Shown here: positions 36,591 through 46,653 of the stretch, in pieces
Layout: each line of letters begins with the position of its first letter
How positions within the stretch are numbered: position 1 is the stretch's first letter
From: Devosia sp. 67-54
GTDB lineage: Bacteria > Pseudomonadota > Alphaproteobacteria > Rhizobiales > Devosiaceae
DNA length: 64,000 nt
Direction of reading: 5' to 3'
Assembly: GCF_001899075.1 (NCBI RefSeq)
Contig: NZ_MKVA01000005.1
Location: 868,001 to 932,000 of the forward strand
The notes under the pieces: model-generated
What the model saw: the letters and a program-made list of their open reading frames with translations, nothing else
The model's database searches: none
What the model was told of the DNA's origin: nothing
Position numbers and translations under genes: made by a program

Positions 36591-36923
36591 TCAGCGGCGG
36601 CGCCAGCGCCGGCGGGTGGTCGACAGCCAGCGCTGTAGCCGCACGATGGCGTTGCCGACCGGCCGCTTCAGCGGCGGCACGTCGATGGCCAGCACCAGAA
36701 GGCCGAGCGGCAGCATCCACAGGCCCAGCACCGGCAGGAAGCTGAACACGCCGCCCAGGATCAGCAGCACCGCCAGCGGGATGCGCACCAGGTGCATGTG
36801 CGGCCGCCGCACCCAGCGCAGGAATCCGGCCGTGGCCGGCACCTGCCGGCCAATGCGCTCGAACTGCCGGTTCAGCCGGGACTCGGCATGGGGGGTGGTC
36901 ATCGTGGTCACCAGGTCGCTCAT
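36591..36923 (-). CDS. Small inner-membrane protein, PGPGW-like
   Basis: This protein of about 110 residues has a basic amphipathic N-terminal half and two closely spaced membrane helices (IPLAVLLILGGVFSFLPVLGLWMLPLGLLVLAIDVP), then a basic tail rich in Arg and Trp. The helix-turn-helix with a proline/glycine turn resembles the PGPGW family of small membrane proteins. Function unknown. The start is uncertain between 36944, 36923 and 36902; none has a good Shine-Dalgarno. Confidence 0.65.
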   Translation of the reverse strand: MSDLVTTMTTPHAESRLNRQFERIGRQVPATAGFLRWVRRPHMHLVRIPLAVLLILGGVFSFLPVLGLWMLPLGLLVLAIDVPPLKRPVGNAIVRLQRWLSTTRRRWRRR

Positions 36924-37010
36924 GCCAGCGATATGGTGCGCCACCCGACCGGCGCAAGAGTGGAACCGCCACTGAGATCAATGCGTTGCACGACAAACCC
37001 GGAGCTTTCC

Positions 37011-37481
37011 ATGCCCTGGCTCGAACGCCTGAACGACCGCAACGCCCGAAAACTCGCGCATGTCCTTCGCCACAACGCCGCGGAAGCCGGCGAGCTGGCA
37101 CAGGATCGCTGGCAGGATTTTGCCCGCAGCGCCGGCGCCATCGCCGGCCGGACCGCGCACGACGTCGCCGATTATGGCCGCCAGCGCGGCGCCGAAGTGC
37201 TGCGCGAGCAGGCGCAGCGCTACGCCGGCCTCGCCCAGGAGCGCACCCATGACCTGCGTGACCACATGCGCGACCGCGCCCGTCGCTACGCCCATGCCGC
37301 CGGCGAGGCGGCAGGCGAGCTCGTCGACTACGGCCGCCGCGAAAGCGCCGTGCTCGCCGAGGCCGCGGCGGTGCAGGCCAGGCGCGTCGGGCGCGCCGTC
37401 AAGGCCGACCCGGTGCCGATCATTGTCGGCGCCATCGGCATCGCCCTCGTCGCCAATCTGCTGTTCGGGCGCCGCCGCTAG
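37011..37481 (+). CDS. DUF883/ElaB-like protein with C-terminal membrane anchor
   Basis: This 156-residue protein is almost entirely helical, with Ala/Arg/Glu-rich heptads (about 20-130) and one C-terminal membrane helix (DPVPIIVGAIGIALVANLLFG). ElaB/YqjD-type proteins with this layout sit in the inner membrane and bind ribosomes in stationary phase in E. coli; homology here rests on architecture. GGAG six bases upstream selects ATG 37011. Confidence 0.7.
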   Translation: MPWLERLNDRNARKLAHVLRHNAAEAGELAQDRWQDFARSAGAIAGRTAHDVADYGRQRGAEVLREQAQRYAGLAQERTHDLRDHMRDRARRYAHAAGEAAGELVDYGRRESAVLAEAAAVQARRVGRAVKADPVPIIVGAIGIALVANLLFGRRR

Positions 37482-37501
37482 CCTCGGAACCTCCTCTTAA
37501 C

Positions 37502-37542
37502 CCTGCTCCGGCATGCTGGGATCGCATCGATCCCGGAGCAGG
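37502..37542 (+). promoter_or_regulatory. hairpin enclosing the ribosome binding site of the cell-wall hydrolase gene
   Basis: CCTGCTCCGG (37502-37511) and CCGGAGCAGG (37533-37542) are a perfect 10-bp inverted repeat. The right arm contains GGAG (37535-37538), the only Shine-Dalgarno for the TTG start at 37545. If formed in mRNA it would hide the site. It could also end the upstream transcript, but no T-run follows. Confidence 0.5.
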
Positions 37543-37544
37543 TC

Positions 37545-37991
37545 TTGTTTCGCGTACTGCCCGTCATCGCCGCCCTGGCGGTCGCCCCGCTGATGGGCGG
37601 CTGCGCTATTCTGCCGTTCGGCGCGTTCCTGTCGCCGTCGGACTGCATGACCCGCGTCATGTATTTCGAATCCAACCGCTCTTCCGCCGAAGGCATGCTG
37701 GCGGTCGGCACGGTGGTGATGAACCGCGTCAGCGATCCGGCCTATCCGCACACCGTGTGCGGGGTGGTCGGCCAGTCCAACCAGTTCGCCGACGGCGTGC
37801 TGTGGAAGCCGATGCAGGAAGGCCGCAGCCTCGCTCTGGCGCGCTCGATGGCCGATCGGGTGCTGCATGGCTATCGCCACCCCGGCGTCGGAAACGCAAA
37901 ATTCTTCCACACGGAAGGCTACACCTTCCCCTATACCAACATGCACTACACCTGGGTCGCCGGCGGCAACGCGTTCTACGAGAAGTATTGA
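37545..37991 (+). CDS. Cell-wall hydrolase (Hydrolase_2/SleB family), lipoprotein
   Basis: This 148-residue protein has a lipoprotein signal (lipobox MGGC at about residue 20) and a SleB-type hydrolase domain: CMTRVMYFESNRSSAEGMLAVGTVVMNRVSDPAYPHTVCGVV, with the catalytic glutamate in YFES, and a C-terminal NAKFFHTEGYTFPYTNMHY segment. SleB-type enzymes are lytic transglycosylases. TTG 37545 is the only start that keeps the signal peptide. The ribosome binding site lies inside a perfect hairpin. Confidence 0.85.
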   Translation: MFRVLPVIAALAVAPLMGGCAILPFGAFLSPSDCMTRVMYFESNRSSAEGMLAVGTVVMNRVSDPAYPHTVCGVVGQSNQFADGVLWKPMQEGRSLALARSMADRVLHGYRHPGVGNAKFFHTEGYTFPYTNMHYTWVAGGNAFYEKY

Positions 37992-38018
37992 CCCGCCGGC
38001 GCCGGATCGGAGCCGCCG

Positions 38019-38669
38019 ATGATCGATACGCCCGAAGACAGCAAGCTCACCCGCAGCAAGTCGCGCTGGGCCGAGCTCGGGAAATTCCTGACCGGCACGA
38101 CCTCGCGTCCCGAGGACAGCCGCCTGCCGCCCGGCCAGCATCTGGTGCGCAACTGGCCGGTCCTCGACCTCGGCCAGACCCCCAACGTGGCGCGCGAAAC
38201 CTGGCGGCTCGACCTTGCCGGCGCCATCGAGACCCCCACGACCTGGACGTGGCACGAGCTGATGTCGGCGCCGCAGACGCACAAGCGCAGCGACATCCAC
38301 TGCGTGACCTCGTGGTCGCGCTACGACAACAATTGGGACGGCGTCACCACCCACGATCTGATGGACGCGGTGCGGCCCCGGCCCGAGGCCACGCACGTGC
38401 TGTTCACCAGCAATGACGGCTACACCACCAACATGGCGATCGAGGATTTCGCCTCGCCCGAGGCGCTGCTCGTCCACAGCTGGGAGGGTGCCCCGCTGCC
38501 GCTCGAGCATGGCGGGCCGGTGCGGCTGGTGGTGCCGCACCTCTATTTCTGGAAGAGCCCGAAATGGATCCGCCGCATCGAGTTCGCGACGCGCGACCAC
38601 CCCGGCTTCTGGGAAGTCCGGGGCTATCACAACCACGCCGATCCGTGGCGGGAGGAGCGCTACTCCTGA
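38019..38669 (+). CDS. Sulfite oxidase-fold molybdopterin oxidoreductase
   Basis: This 216-residue protein consists of one oxidoreductase molybdopterin-binding domain. Landmarks are LPPGQHLVRNWPVLDLGQTP near the start and the molybdenum-ligand cysteine in DIHCVTSWSRYDNNWDGV. No signal peptide, twin-arginine or dimerisation domain is seen, so it is a short cytoplasmic member close to YuiH/YedY-like proteins. Electron partner and substrate are unknown. GGAG six bases upstream supports ATG 38019. Confidence 0.85.
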   Translation: MIDTPEDSKLTRSKSRWAELGKFLTGTTSRPEDSRLPPGQHLVRNWPVLDLGQTPNVARETWRLDLAGAIETPTTWTWHELMSAPQTHKRSDIHCVTSWSRYDNNWDGVTTHDLMDAVRPRPEATHVLFTSNDGYTTNMAIEDFASPEALLVHSWEGAPLPLEHGGPVRLVVPHLYFWKSPKWIRRIEFATRDHPGFWEVRGYHNHADPWREERYS

Positions 38670-38692
38670 GGGCGGCCACCCGGCCGGAAGAC

Positions 38693-39193
38693 TCAGCCGG
38701 TGAAGTCGCGCTTGCCCACCGGCACGCCGGCGTGCCGCAGGATGTCGTAGGCCGTCGTCACGTGGAAGAAGAAGTTCGGCAGCGCGTTTTCGAGCAGGTA
38801 TTTCTGCGCCGGCCACTGCACTTCCTCGCCGCGCACCTTGAGCGGGATCAGCTTGTCCTCGGTGCCGTCGAGCTGCGCCGCCGGGACCGATCTGGCGAAA
38901 TCGAGGCCGGTCTCCAGCCGCGCCTTCACCTCGGCCCAGGTCTTTTCGGTGTCCGCCCAGGTCGGCGCCGCAACGCCGCTCACGCGCGACAGGAACAGCT
39001 TGGCGCGATCGGTGGACGACTGGATCTGGAACGAGAACGGCAGCATGTCCGGCGCCAGCCGCATCGCGACATAATTGTCGGGGCTGAATTTACGCTCCTC
39101 GGCATAGGCCTCGGCCTTGTCCATCACCGCATGCAGATTGCTGAGCATGCGAACGAACGTGCCCGCGGAGGCAGTGGAAAAATTCATCGGCAT
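38693..39193 (-). CDS. DUF1993 family protein
   Basis: This 166-residue protein matches DUF1993 in length and layout: an N-terminal helix (FVRMLSNLHAVMDKAEAYAEER), LAPDMLPFSFQIQSSTDRAKLF, a central TWAEVKARLE helix, and a C-terminal LPNFFFHVTTAYDILRHAGVPVGKRDF that closes a four-helix bundle related to DinB proteins. No catalytic role is established. ATG 39193 and ATG 39187 are both possible. Confidence 0.85.
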   Translation of the reverse strand: MPMNFSTASAGTFVRMLSNLHAVMDKAEAYAEERKFSPDNYVAMRLAPDMLPFSFQIQSSTDRAKLFLSRVSGVAAPTWADTEKTWAEVKARLETGLDFARSVPAAQLDGTEDKLIPLKVRGEEVQWPAQKYLLENALPNFFFHVTTAYDILRHAGVPVGKRDFTG

Positions 39194-39384
39194 CGTGGAA
39201 TTCCGGATTCATGGCGGGGGTCCCGGCGAGGAACGGTTCCATCGCCAGTCGCCGATGGTTTGCCCCAAACGCGCCGGGTTTGCAACGGTCTTGCGCCGCG
39301 CCCGAACTCGCCGCGCCGCGCCGGGATTAGCACTCCGTTAACGGCCCCGGACTAGCGTTTTCGGGACGCAGTCAGGACTCGACC

Positions 39385-39789
39385 ATGGCGATCACGGGCA
39401 CCGATTTTCTCGACGACAACCTCGCCGGATTGCAGCAATTGCAGTCGCTGCAGGCATCGGCCGCGCAATATTTCAAGGGCACCGACGGCAAGATGCATTC
39501 AGCCGGCTCGTTCAAGGGCATGGATGGAAAATACCACGCCAAGGGCTCGTTCTACGGCCGCGACGGCAATTATCACCCGGCCGGCTCGTTCCTCGGCAAC
39601 GACCGGAAATATCACCTCAAGGGCTCGTTCCTGGGCAAGGACAACACCTGGCACATCGAAGGCTCGAAGATCGGCCGCGACGGCAATTACCATGGCCCCA
39701 ACGCCCGGCAGAAACCCGACGGCACCTACACCGAGGACAAAACCGACTCGATGCTGCAACTGCTGGAATCCTCGGGTGCCATTTCCTGA
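39385..39789 (+). CDS. Protein of six tandem 13-residue repeats
   Basis: This 134-residue protein has a short helical start (residues 8-28) and then six units of 13 residues (30-107) with the pattern F-x-G-x-D-G-K-Y-H-x-x-G-S, for example FKGMDGKYHAKGS and FYGRDGNYHPAGS. The last units drift, and a polar tail follows. The regular Asp/Gly, Tyr/His and Gly-Ser positions suggest stacked beta-hairpins, perhaps with metal or carbohydrate contacts. There is no signal peptide or membrane segment. I do not recognise a family. The frame is strongly supported by protein-level periodicity. Confidence 0.75.
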   Translation: MAITGTDFLDDNLAGLQQLQSLQASAAQYFKGTDGKMHSAGSFKGMDGKYHAKGSFYGRDGNYHPAGSFLGNDRKYHLKGSFLGKDNTWHIEGSKIGRDGNYHGPNARQKPDGTYTEDKTDSMLQLLESSGAIS

Positions 39790-40129
39790 GGCGGCTCACC
39801 GATCCGGCGGGACGCGCTCCGGTTCGCCCGGCCCAAAATACAATGGCCACAGCCCCGTTGCCGGAACTGTGGCCGTTGTGGAGACGCCCGCCGCACTGTT
39901 GAGGGCTTGGGGGCAGCGGCAGGCGCCTCGCGGTTCACCGGTGCATGGGTCGTTTGCAGAAATCCAGCGAACACCGCATAGATGGACGATTGGCGCGGCA
40001 ATTAAAGGCCCTCTCACCGACGTGTGATGTTCATGTCCGAGTTGTAAGCCCGGTTGCCCGGCGGGGACAAAATCCCTAAGAGAAAACCGCAAAGCCGAGC
40101 TTTGCAGCCGGCGTTGCAACGAGATCCGA
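39790..40129. other. intergenic region before amn
   Basis: No gene is recognised in this 340-base stretch. It contains the inverted repeat at 39840-39879 and probably the amn promoter; no strong promoter match was identified by eye. Confidence 0.4.
39840..39879. repeat. 13-bp inverted repeat, possible transcription end signal
   Basis: The arms at 39840-39852 and 39867-39879 pair at 12 of 13 positions (core GGCCACAG / CTGTGGCC). It lies 51 bases after the repeat-protein stop. There is no T-run, so it may be a rho-dependent pause structure or an operator. Confidence 0.35.
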
Positions 40130-41605
40130 ATGGACATCATTTCGCCGCCGCCGGCGCCGCAGAAGGCCTTCACCAACCCCGAGCACGCGTGGGCCTATCT
40201 GGCCGAGCTCTACCACCGCAATACCGAGTTCATCCGCCAGCACCTGATCGGGCTCAGCCGGGGGATCGTGCCCAAGGGCCGGGTGCGCGCCTTCTACCCG
40301 GAGGTGCAGGTCACCTCGCGCAGCTACGGCAAGACCGATTCCACCCTCGCCTACGGCTATCTGCACACGCCGGGCATCTACCGCACCACGGTCACCGCGC
40401 CGGAACTGTTCAAATCCTATTTGATCCAGCAGTTCTCGGTGATCCTGCGCAACCATGGCGGCACCATCGATATCGGCGAATCCGCCACCCGCATCCCGCT
40501 GCACTTCGCGCTCGCGCCGGACGAGCGCATCGACGGCGAGGCGATCAACGCCCTGCCCATCCCGCTGCGCGACCTGTTCGACGTGCCGGACCTGCAGGAC
40601 ACCGACGACGAGATCGCCAACGGCACCTTCGTGCCGCCGCCGGGCGGCCCCTACCCGCTGGCGCATTTCACCGCGCCGCGCGTCGACTATTCGCTGTACC
40701 GGCTGAGCCACTACACCGGCACCGACGCCGACCATTTCCAGAACTTCGTGATCTTCACCAATTACGGCTTCTACGTCGACGAGTTCTGCCGGCTGTCCAA
40801 GCAGTACATGGCCGAGGGCCACCCCGACTACGAGGCGTTCGTCGAGCCGGGCAATCACGTCACCCGCAATGTGCGGCTGGGCGGCGGCACCGAAGGCGTC
40901 GCGGCCAGGCGCGCGCCGCAGATGCCGGCCTACCACCTCAAGATGTCGGGCTCGCGCGGCATCACCTTCGTCAACATCGGCGTCGGTCCCTCCAACGCCA
41001 AGACCATCACCGACCACATCGCGGTGCTGCGGCCGCACGCCTGGATCATGCTTGGCCACTGCGCCGGGCTGCGGAACTCGCAGGAACTTGGCGACTACGT
41101 TCTCGCCCATGCCTATCTGCGCGAAGACCATGTGCTCGACGCCGACGTGCCCGTCACCGTCCCCATCCCCGCGCTGGCGGAGGTGCAGGTGGCGCTCGAG
41201 CAGGCGGTGGCCGAAATCACTCATATGGAGGGCATCGAGACCAAGCGCATCATGCGCACCGGCACCGTCGCCACCTTCGACAACCGCAATTGGGAGCTGC
41301 GCGACCAGGCCGAGATCACCAAGCAGCTCAGCCAGTCGCGCGCCGTCGCCCTCGACATGGAATCGGCGACCATCGCCGCCAACGGCTTCCGCTTCCGCGT
41401 CCCCTACGGCACGCTGCTGTGCGTCTCCGACAAGCCGCTGCACGGCGAATTGAAGCTGCCCGGCATGGCCTCGGACTTCTATCGCACGCAGGTCAACCGG
41501 CACCTGCTGATCGGCATGCGCGCGATGGAAATCCTGCGCAGCCAGCCGCCAGAAAAGCTCCACTCCCGCAAGCTCAGAAGCTTCGCCGAGACGGCGTTCC
41601 AGTAG
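40130..41605 (+). CDS. amn: AMP nucleosidase
   Basis: This 491-residue Amn hydrolyses AMP to adenine and ribose 5-phosphate, controlling the adenylate pool. An N-terminal substrate-regulation domain (about 1-190) precedes the nucleoside-phosphorylase-like catalytic domain (about 265-490), with GVGPSNAKTITDHIAVLRPHAWIMLGHCAGLR and the active-site region ALDMESATIAANGFRFRVPYGTLLCVSDKP. Length is normal. ATG 40130 matches the family start. The MntA/HepT pair follows 56 bases downstream. Confidence 0.93.
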   Translation: MDIISPPPAPQKAFTNPEHAWAYLAELYHRNTEFIRQHLIGLSRGIVPKGRVRAFYPEVQVTSRSYGKTDSTLAYGYLHTPGIYRTTVTAPELFKSYLIQQFSVILRNHGGTIDIGESATRIPLHFALAPDERIDGEAINALPIPLRDLFDVPDLQDTDDEIANGTFVPPPGGPYPLAHFTAPRVDYSLYRLSHYTGTDADHFQNFVIFTNYGFYVDEFCRLSKQYMAEGHPDYEAFVEPGNHVTRNVRLGGGTEGVAARRAPQMPAYHLKMSGSRGITFVNIGVGPSNAKTITDHIAVLRPHAWIMLGHCAGLRNSQELGDYVLAHAYLREDHVLDADVPVTVPIPALAEVQVALEQAVAEITHMEGIETKRIMRTGTVATFDNRNWELRDQAEITKQLSQSRAVALDMESATIAANGFRFRVPYGTLLCVSDKPLHGELKLPGMASDFYRTQVNRHLLIGMRAMEILRSQPPEKLHSRKLRSFAETAFQ

Positions 41606-41661
41606 GGCCGGGTTGCCGGACGCGGCCCGGACGCCTATTTTCTGCGGCAGGAGATCTGGCG

Positions 41662-41952
41662 ATGAAACCGTCCGTGGCCTTCGAGAACAACCGGGCGCTG
41701 GTGCGCGAGGTGGTCGGACGGTACCGCACCACCAATCCGCGCCTCTTCGGCTCGGTGCTGCACGGCACCGACAAGGAAGGAAGCGACGTCGACATCCTGG
41801 TCGACGCCCTGCCCGGCGCCACGCTGTTCGATCTGGGCGGACTCGAGGAAGAACTGACGGAGAAGCTGGGCGTGCGGGTGCAGGTGGTCACGCCGCAGGA
41901 ACTGCACCGGTTCTTCAAGGACAAGGTGCTCGCAGAGGCGCAGCCGGTGTGA
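41662..41952 (+). CDS. mntA: MntA-type nucleotidyltransferase antitoxin
   Basis: This 96-residue protein is a minimal nucleotidyltransferase with the motif GSVLHGTDKEGSDVDILVD (30-48); Asp42 and Asp44 are metal ligands. MntA antitoxins inactivate HepT by adding AMP to a tyrosine near its active site. AGGAG at 41649-41653 sets ATG 41662. The stop overlaps the hepT start by four bases (GTGA). Assignment rests on motif, size and the paired gene. Confidence 0.88.
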   Translation: MKPSVAFENNRALVREVVGRYRTTNPRLFGSVLHGTDKEGSDVDILVDALPGATLFDLGGLEEELTEKLGVRVQVVTPQELHRFFKDKVLAEAQPV

Positions 41953-42320
41953 TCGACGAACGCCTCGCGGTTTATCTCGATGTAATGAAGGACGCTTCGG
42001 CGCACGCGATGGCCTTTGTCGAAGGTCTATCGAAAGACGAGTTCCTGAGGGACGAGAAAACCAAAGCTGCGGTTGCCATGTGCTTTATCCGCATCGGTGA
42101 GGGAACAGCACGGATCGAGCAACGCCTCCCGGACTTCATTGCAGGCCATCCGGATTGGCCGTGGAACGAAATACGCGCCATGCGCAACCGTAGCGCGCAT
42201 GACTACGAGCAGCTGAATTTCGACACGATTTGGGTGACGCTGCACACGTCCGTGCCTCGCCTCTACGCATTGATCGACGCCCTCGGCCCCCTCGACCCAC
42301 GCGATCACAGCGGCTCGTAG
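41949..42320 (+). CDS. hepT: HepT-type ribonuclease toxin
   Basis: This 123-residue helical HEPN protein starts at GTG 41949. The RX4HXY motif is intact: Arg79, His84 and Tyr86 (RNRSAHDY). HepT acts as an RNase, and its Tyr is the residue AMPylated by MntA. The gene is less GC-rich than its neighbours (33/60 at 42001-42060), consistent with recent gain. Its 3' end overlaps the end of the convergent Dabb gene by 16 bases. Confidence 0.87.
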   Translation: MIDERLAVYLDVMKDASAHAMAFVEGLSKDEFLRDEKTKAAVAMCFIRIGEGTARIEQRLPDFIAGHPDWPWNEIRAMRNRSAHDYEQLNFDTIWVTLHTSVPRLYALIDALGPLDPRDHSGS

Positions 42321-42598
42321 TCGAGCTCGATGAACGCGTCGACCTCGCGGTTCCAGCGGTCCTGCACGAAGGCGACGTGCTTGGGGTGGCGGTCGTAGGC
42401 GTCGTAGGCCTTCCGGTCGGCGAACTCCATCGAGAAGCCGAAGCGGTAGTCGGTCTTTCTGCTGACCTGGCGAAGCTGCTCGAACCTCTCGACACCCGGG
42501 ATCTTTTCGAGCGCCAGCCTCGCGTCGCGCAGGAACCCCTTCTCCTGCAGCGAGCCGTGCGCATGTTTGAGGTTGAACACCACGGTATGGCGGATCAT
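42305..42598 (-). CDS. Dabb (stress-responsive A/B barrel) domain protein
   Basis: This 97-residue protein is a single dimeric alpha+beta barrel domain: MIRHTVVFNLKHAHGSLQEKGFL at the start, then a helix, and DYRFGFSMEFADRKAYDAYDRHPKHVAFV typical of the Dabb family. Its biochemical role is unclear; plant homologues are stress induced and some bacterial ones bind small aromatics. GGAGG six bases upstream supports ATG 42598. It lies one base after the maeB stop, so the two form an operon. Confidence 0.85.
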   Translation of the reverse strand: MIRHTVVFNLKHAHGSLQEKGFLRDARLALEKIPGVERFEQLRQVSRKTDYRFGFSMEFADRKAYDAYDRHPKHVAFVQDRWNREVDAFIELDYEPL

Positions 42599-42599
42599 C

Positions 42600-44888
<2,289 letters not shown>

Positions 44889-44963
44889 AGGCTAACCCCT
44901 CGCAGTCAAAGGGTGTGGTGCCACTAAACCGCCAGCAAGGGAAGAGCGCCGAAGGGTGCAGCT

Positions 44964-46562
44964 TCAGGCCGCCGCGACCTGCGTCGCGGGGGCGGCCGGC
45001 GCCGGCCGGGCGCTGCCGTTGAGGCCCAGCGCCAATTCCCGGAAGGCGCCGATCTTCAGCGCCGGAGCGAACAGGAAGCCCTGCGCCATCAGCACGCCGC
45101 GCGAGCGCAGATACAGCGCCTGCGCCTCGGTTTCGACGCCCTCGGCCACGATTTCGGTGCCGAGGTCGCGGCACATCGAGATCAGCCCGTCGAGCACCGG
45201 CACCTGCTGCGTTGCCGGCTTGATCATGTCGACGAACACCCGGTCGATCTTGATCACGTCCACCCCGAGCGTCTGCATGTAGGCGAGATTGGAGTGGCCG
45301 GTGCCGACATCGTCCATGGCGATGCGCACGCCGAGCGCATGCAGTCCCGCGATCACGCTGTTGGCGACCGCCGAATTGCCGAGCGGGTGGCGCTCGGTGA
45401 TCTCGAACACCAATTGCCGGAACGAAATGCTCGACGGGCCGAAGATCGCCTGCACGTCCTCGACGATGCTCGGGTCGCGGAAATGCCCCTCGAACAGGTT
45501 GATCGACACCTTCAGCTCGGGCATGTCGGCGCACAGCTCGTTGAGGTCGTGCCGCACCTGCTGCATCAGGCTCAGCGTCATCGGGATGGCGAGTCCGGTG
45601 ACCTCGGCGTAGTCGATGAACGCCCCCGGCATGACGATCTCGCCGTTGCGCTTCTCCCACCGGCACAGCACCTCGCACCCGGCCAGCGCCCCGGTCCTGA
45701 GATTGATCACCGGCTGGTAATAGGGCTTGATCTCGCCCGCGGAGATGGCGCGTTCGAGGTCGAAAGCCGGCAGCTTGCTGCGCCGCACATATTGCAGCGC
45801 CAGCACCAGGAAGGCGCCGCTCATCGCGCAGGCGACGACGGTCAGGATCATGTCGAGGTCGGCATAGTCGGCGCGCACGATGGCGAACGGCACCGCCGCC
45901 TCGACCCGGATCGGCAGTTCGCCGGCGAACCCCTCAGTGGAGATGAATTCCGTGTCCCTGCGGTTGTCGAACGGGCCGGCATCGCCGGCGACCATCACCG
46001 GCGTGCCGTTGGTCAGCGAAATGCGCACCATCGCCGTCGGCTTGAAGCGGCTGAGCACGCCGCGCGTATCGCTCGACACGATCGGCACGAACACCGAGAC
46101 CGAGCGGCTCGCTCCGAACGCCTGGCTGATCTTGAGCACCGGCGGCGACAGGCCGGCGAGTTTGCCCACCGCCACGGTCTCGGTGTGGCCGGGGATGGCG
46201 AGGCTGGCCGACAGCGGCGAATATTTCACCGTCGCGCCGAACGCGTCGCAATATTGCGCGCCATCGGCGCCCTCGACCAGCACCTGCCGCAGATACAGGC
46301 TCTCCTGCATCGCCGCATGCACGTTGGCGGTGAAGGTCGGGGTGCATAGCGACGGACTGTTCGCCAGGATCTTGCGCAGCGAGTCGATGGCGTCATACGC
46401 CCCGTCCTGGATGCGCTCGGTGATGGCGTCGATCGACTGCTGCATCTGGGCGCGCTCGCGCACCCGCACGTAGTTGTCGAGCAGATAGTCGACGCCCATG
46501 ACCGGCACGAACGCCAGGATCGCCGCCACCAGCGTCAGGATATGGGCGTACCGAGATTTCAA
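44964..46562 (-). CDS. Membrane-bound EAL-domain c-di-GMP phosphodiesterase, CSS-like sensor
   Basis: This 532-residue protein has a membrane helix (about 7-27), a periplasmic domain with Cys73 and Cys105 (as in CSS-type redox-sensing phosphodiesterases, though the exact CSS triplet is absent), a second helix (about 235-257), and a cytoplasmic EAL domain (about 268-515). The EAL signature reads EVLCRW. ITERHPL and DDVGTGHSNLAYMQ with the metal ligands are present, so it should hydrolyse c-di-GMP. TTG 46562 is the start, with GGGGA five bases upstream. A CtrA-type box lies about 45 bases upstream. Confidence 0.87.
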   Translation of the reverse strand: MKSRYAHILTLVAAILAFVPVMGVDYLLDNYVRVRERAQMQQSIDAITERIQDGAYDAIDSLRKILANSPSLCTPTFTANVHAAMQESLYLRQVLVEGADGAQYCDAFGATVKYSPLSASLAIPGHTETVAVGKLAGLSPPVLKISQAFGASRSVSVFVPIVSSDTRGVLSRFKPTAMVRISLTNGTPVMVAGDAGPFDNRRDTEFISTEGFAGELPIRVEAAVPFAIVRADYADLDMILTVVACAMSGAFLVLALQYVRRSKLPAFDLERAISAGEIKPYYQPVINLRTGALAGCEVLCRWEKRNGEIVMPGAFIDYAEVTGLAIPMTLSLMQQVRHDLNELCADMPELKVSINLFEGHFRDPSIVEDVQAIFGPSSISFRQLVFEITERHPLGNSAVANSVIAGLHALGVRIAMDDVGTGHSNLAYMQTLGVDVIKIDRVFVDMIKPATQQVPVLDGLISMCRDLGTEIVAEGVETEAQALYLRSRGVLMAQGFLFAPALKIGAFRELALGLNGSARPAPAAPATQVAAA

Positions 46563-46602
46563 GCGAGTCCCCGCGAGTCCTCGCGAGGGTACGAAAGCCC
46601 GC

Positions 46603-46627
46603 TTAAGGGACTGTTAACGTCCGTTAA
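46603..46627 (-). promoter_or_regulatory. CtrA-type binding site upstream of the EAL gene
   Basis: TTAA (46603-46606) and TTAA (46614-46617) are exactly seven bases apart, the full CtrA consensus, and a third TTAA follows at 46624-46627. The site lies 41-65 bases upstream of the phosphodiesterase start. CtrA control of c-di-GMP turnover would fit alphaproteobacterial cell-cycle wiring. Confidence 0.5.
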
Positions 46628-46653
46628 CCATCCCCTTAGGCGGTGGCGCTCTC

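Noticed and set aside
39470-39710. Regularly spaced 39-base repeats, considered as a CRISPR array
   Set aside because: The periodicity is the coding repeat of the 13-residue protein; units are degenerate and there are no unique spacers.
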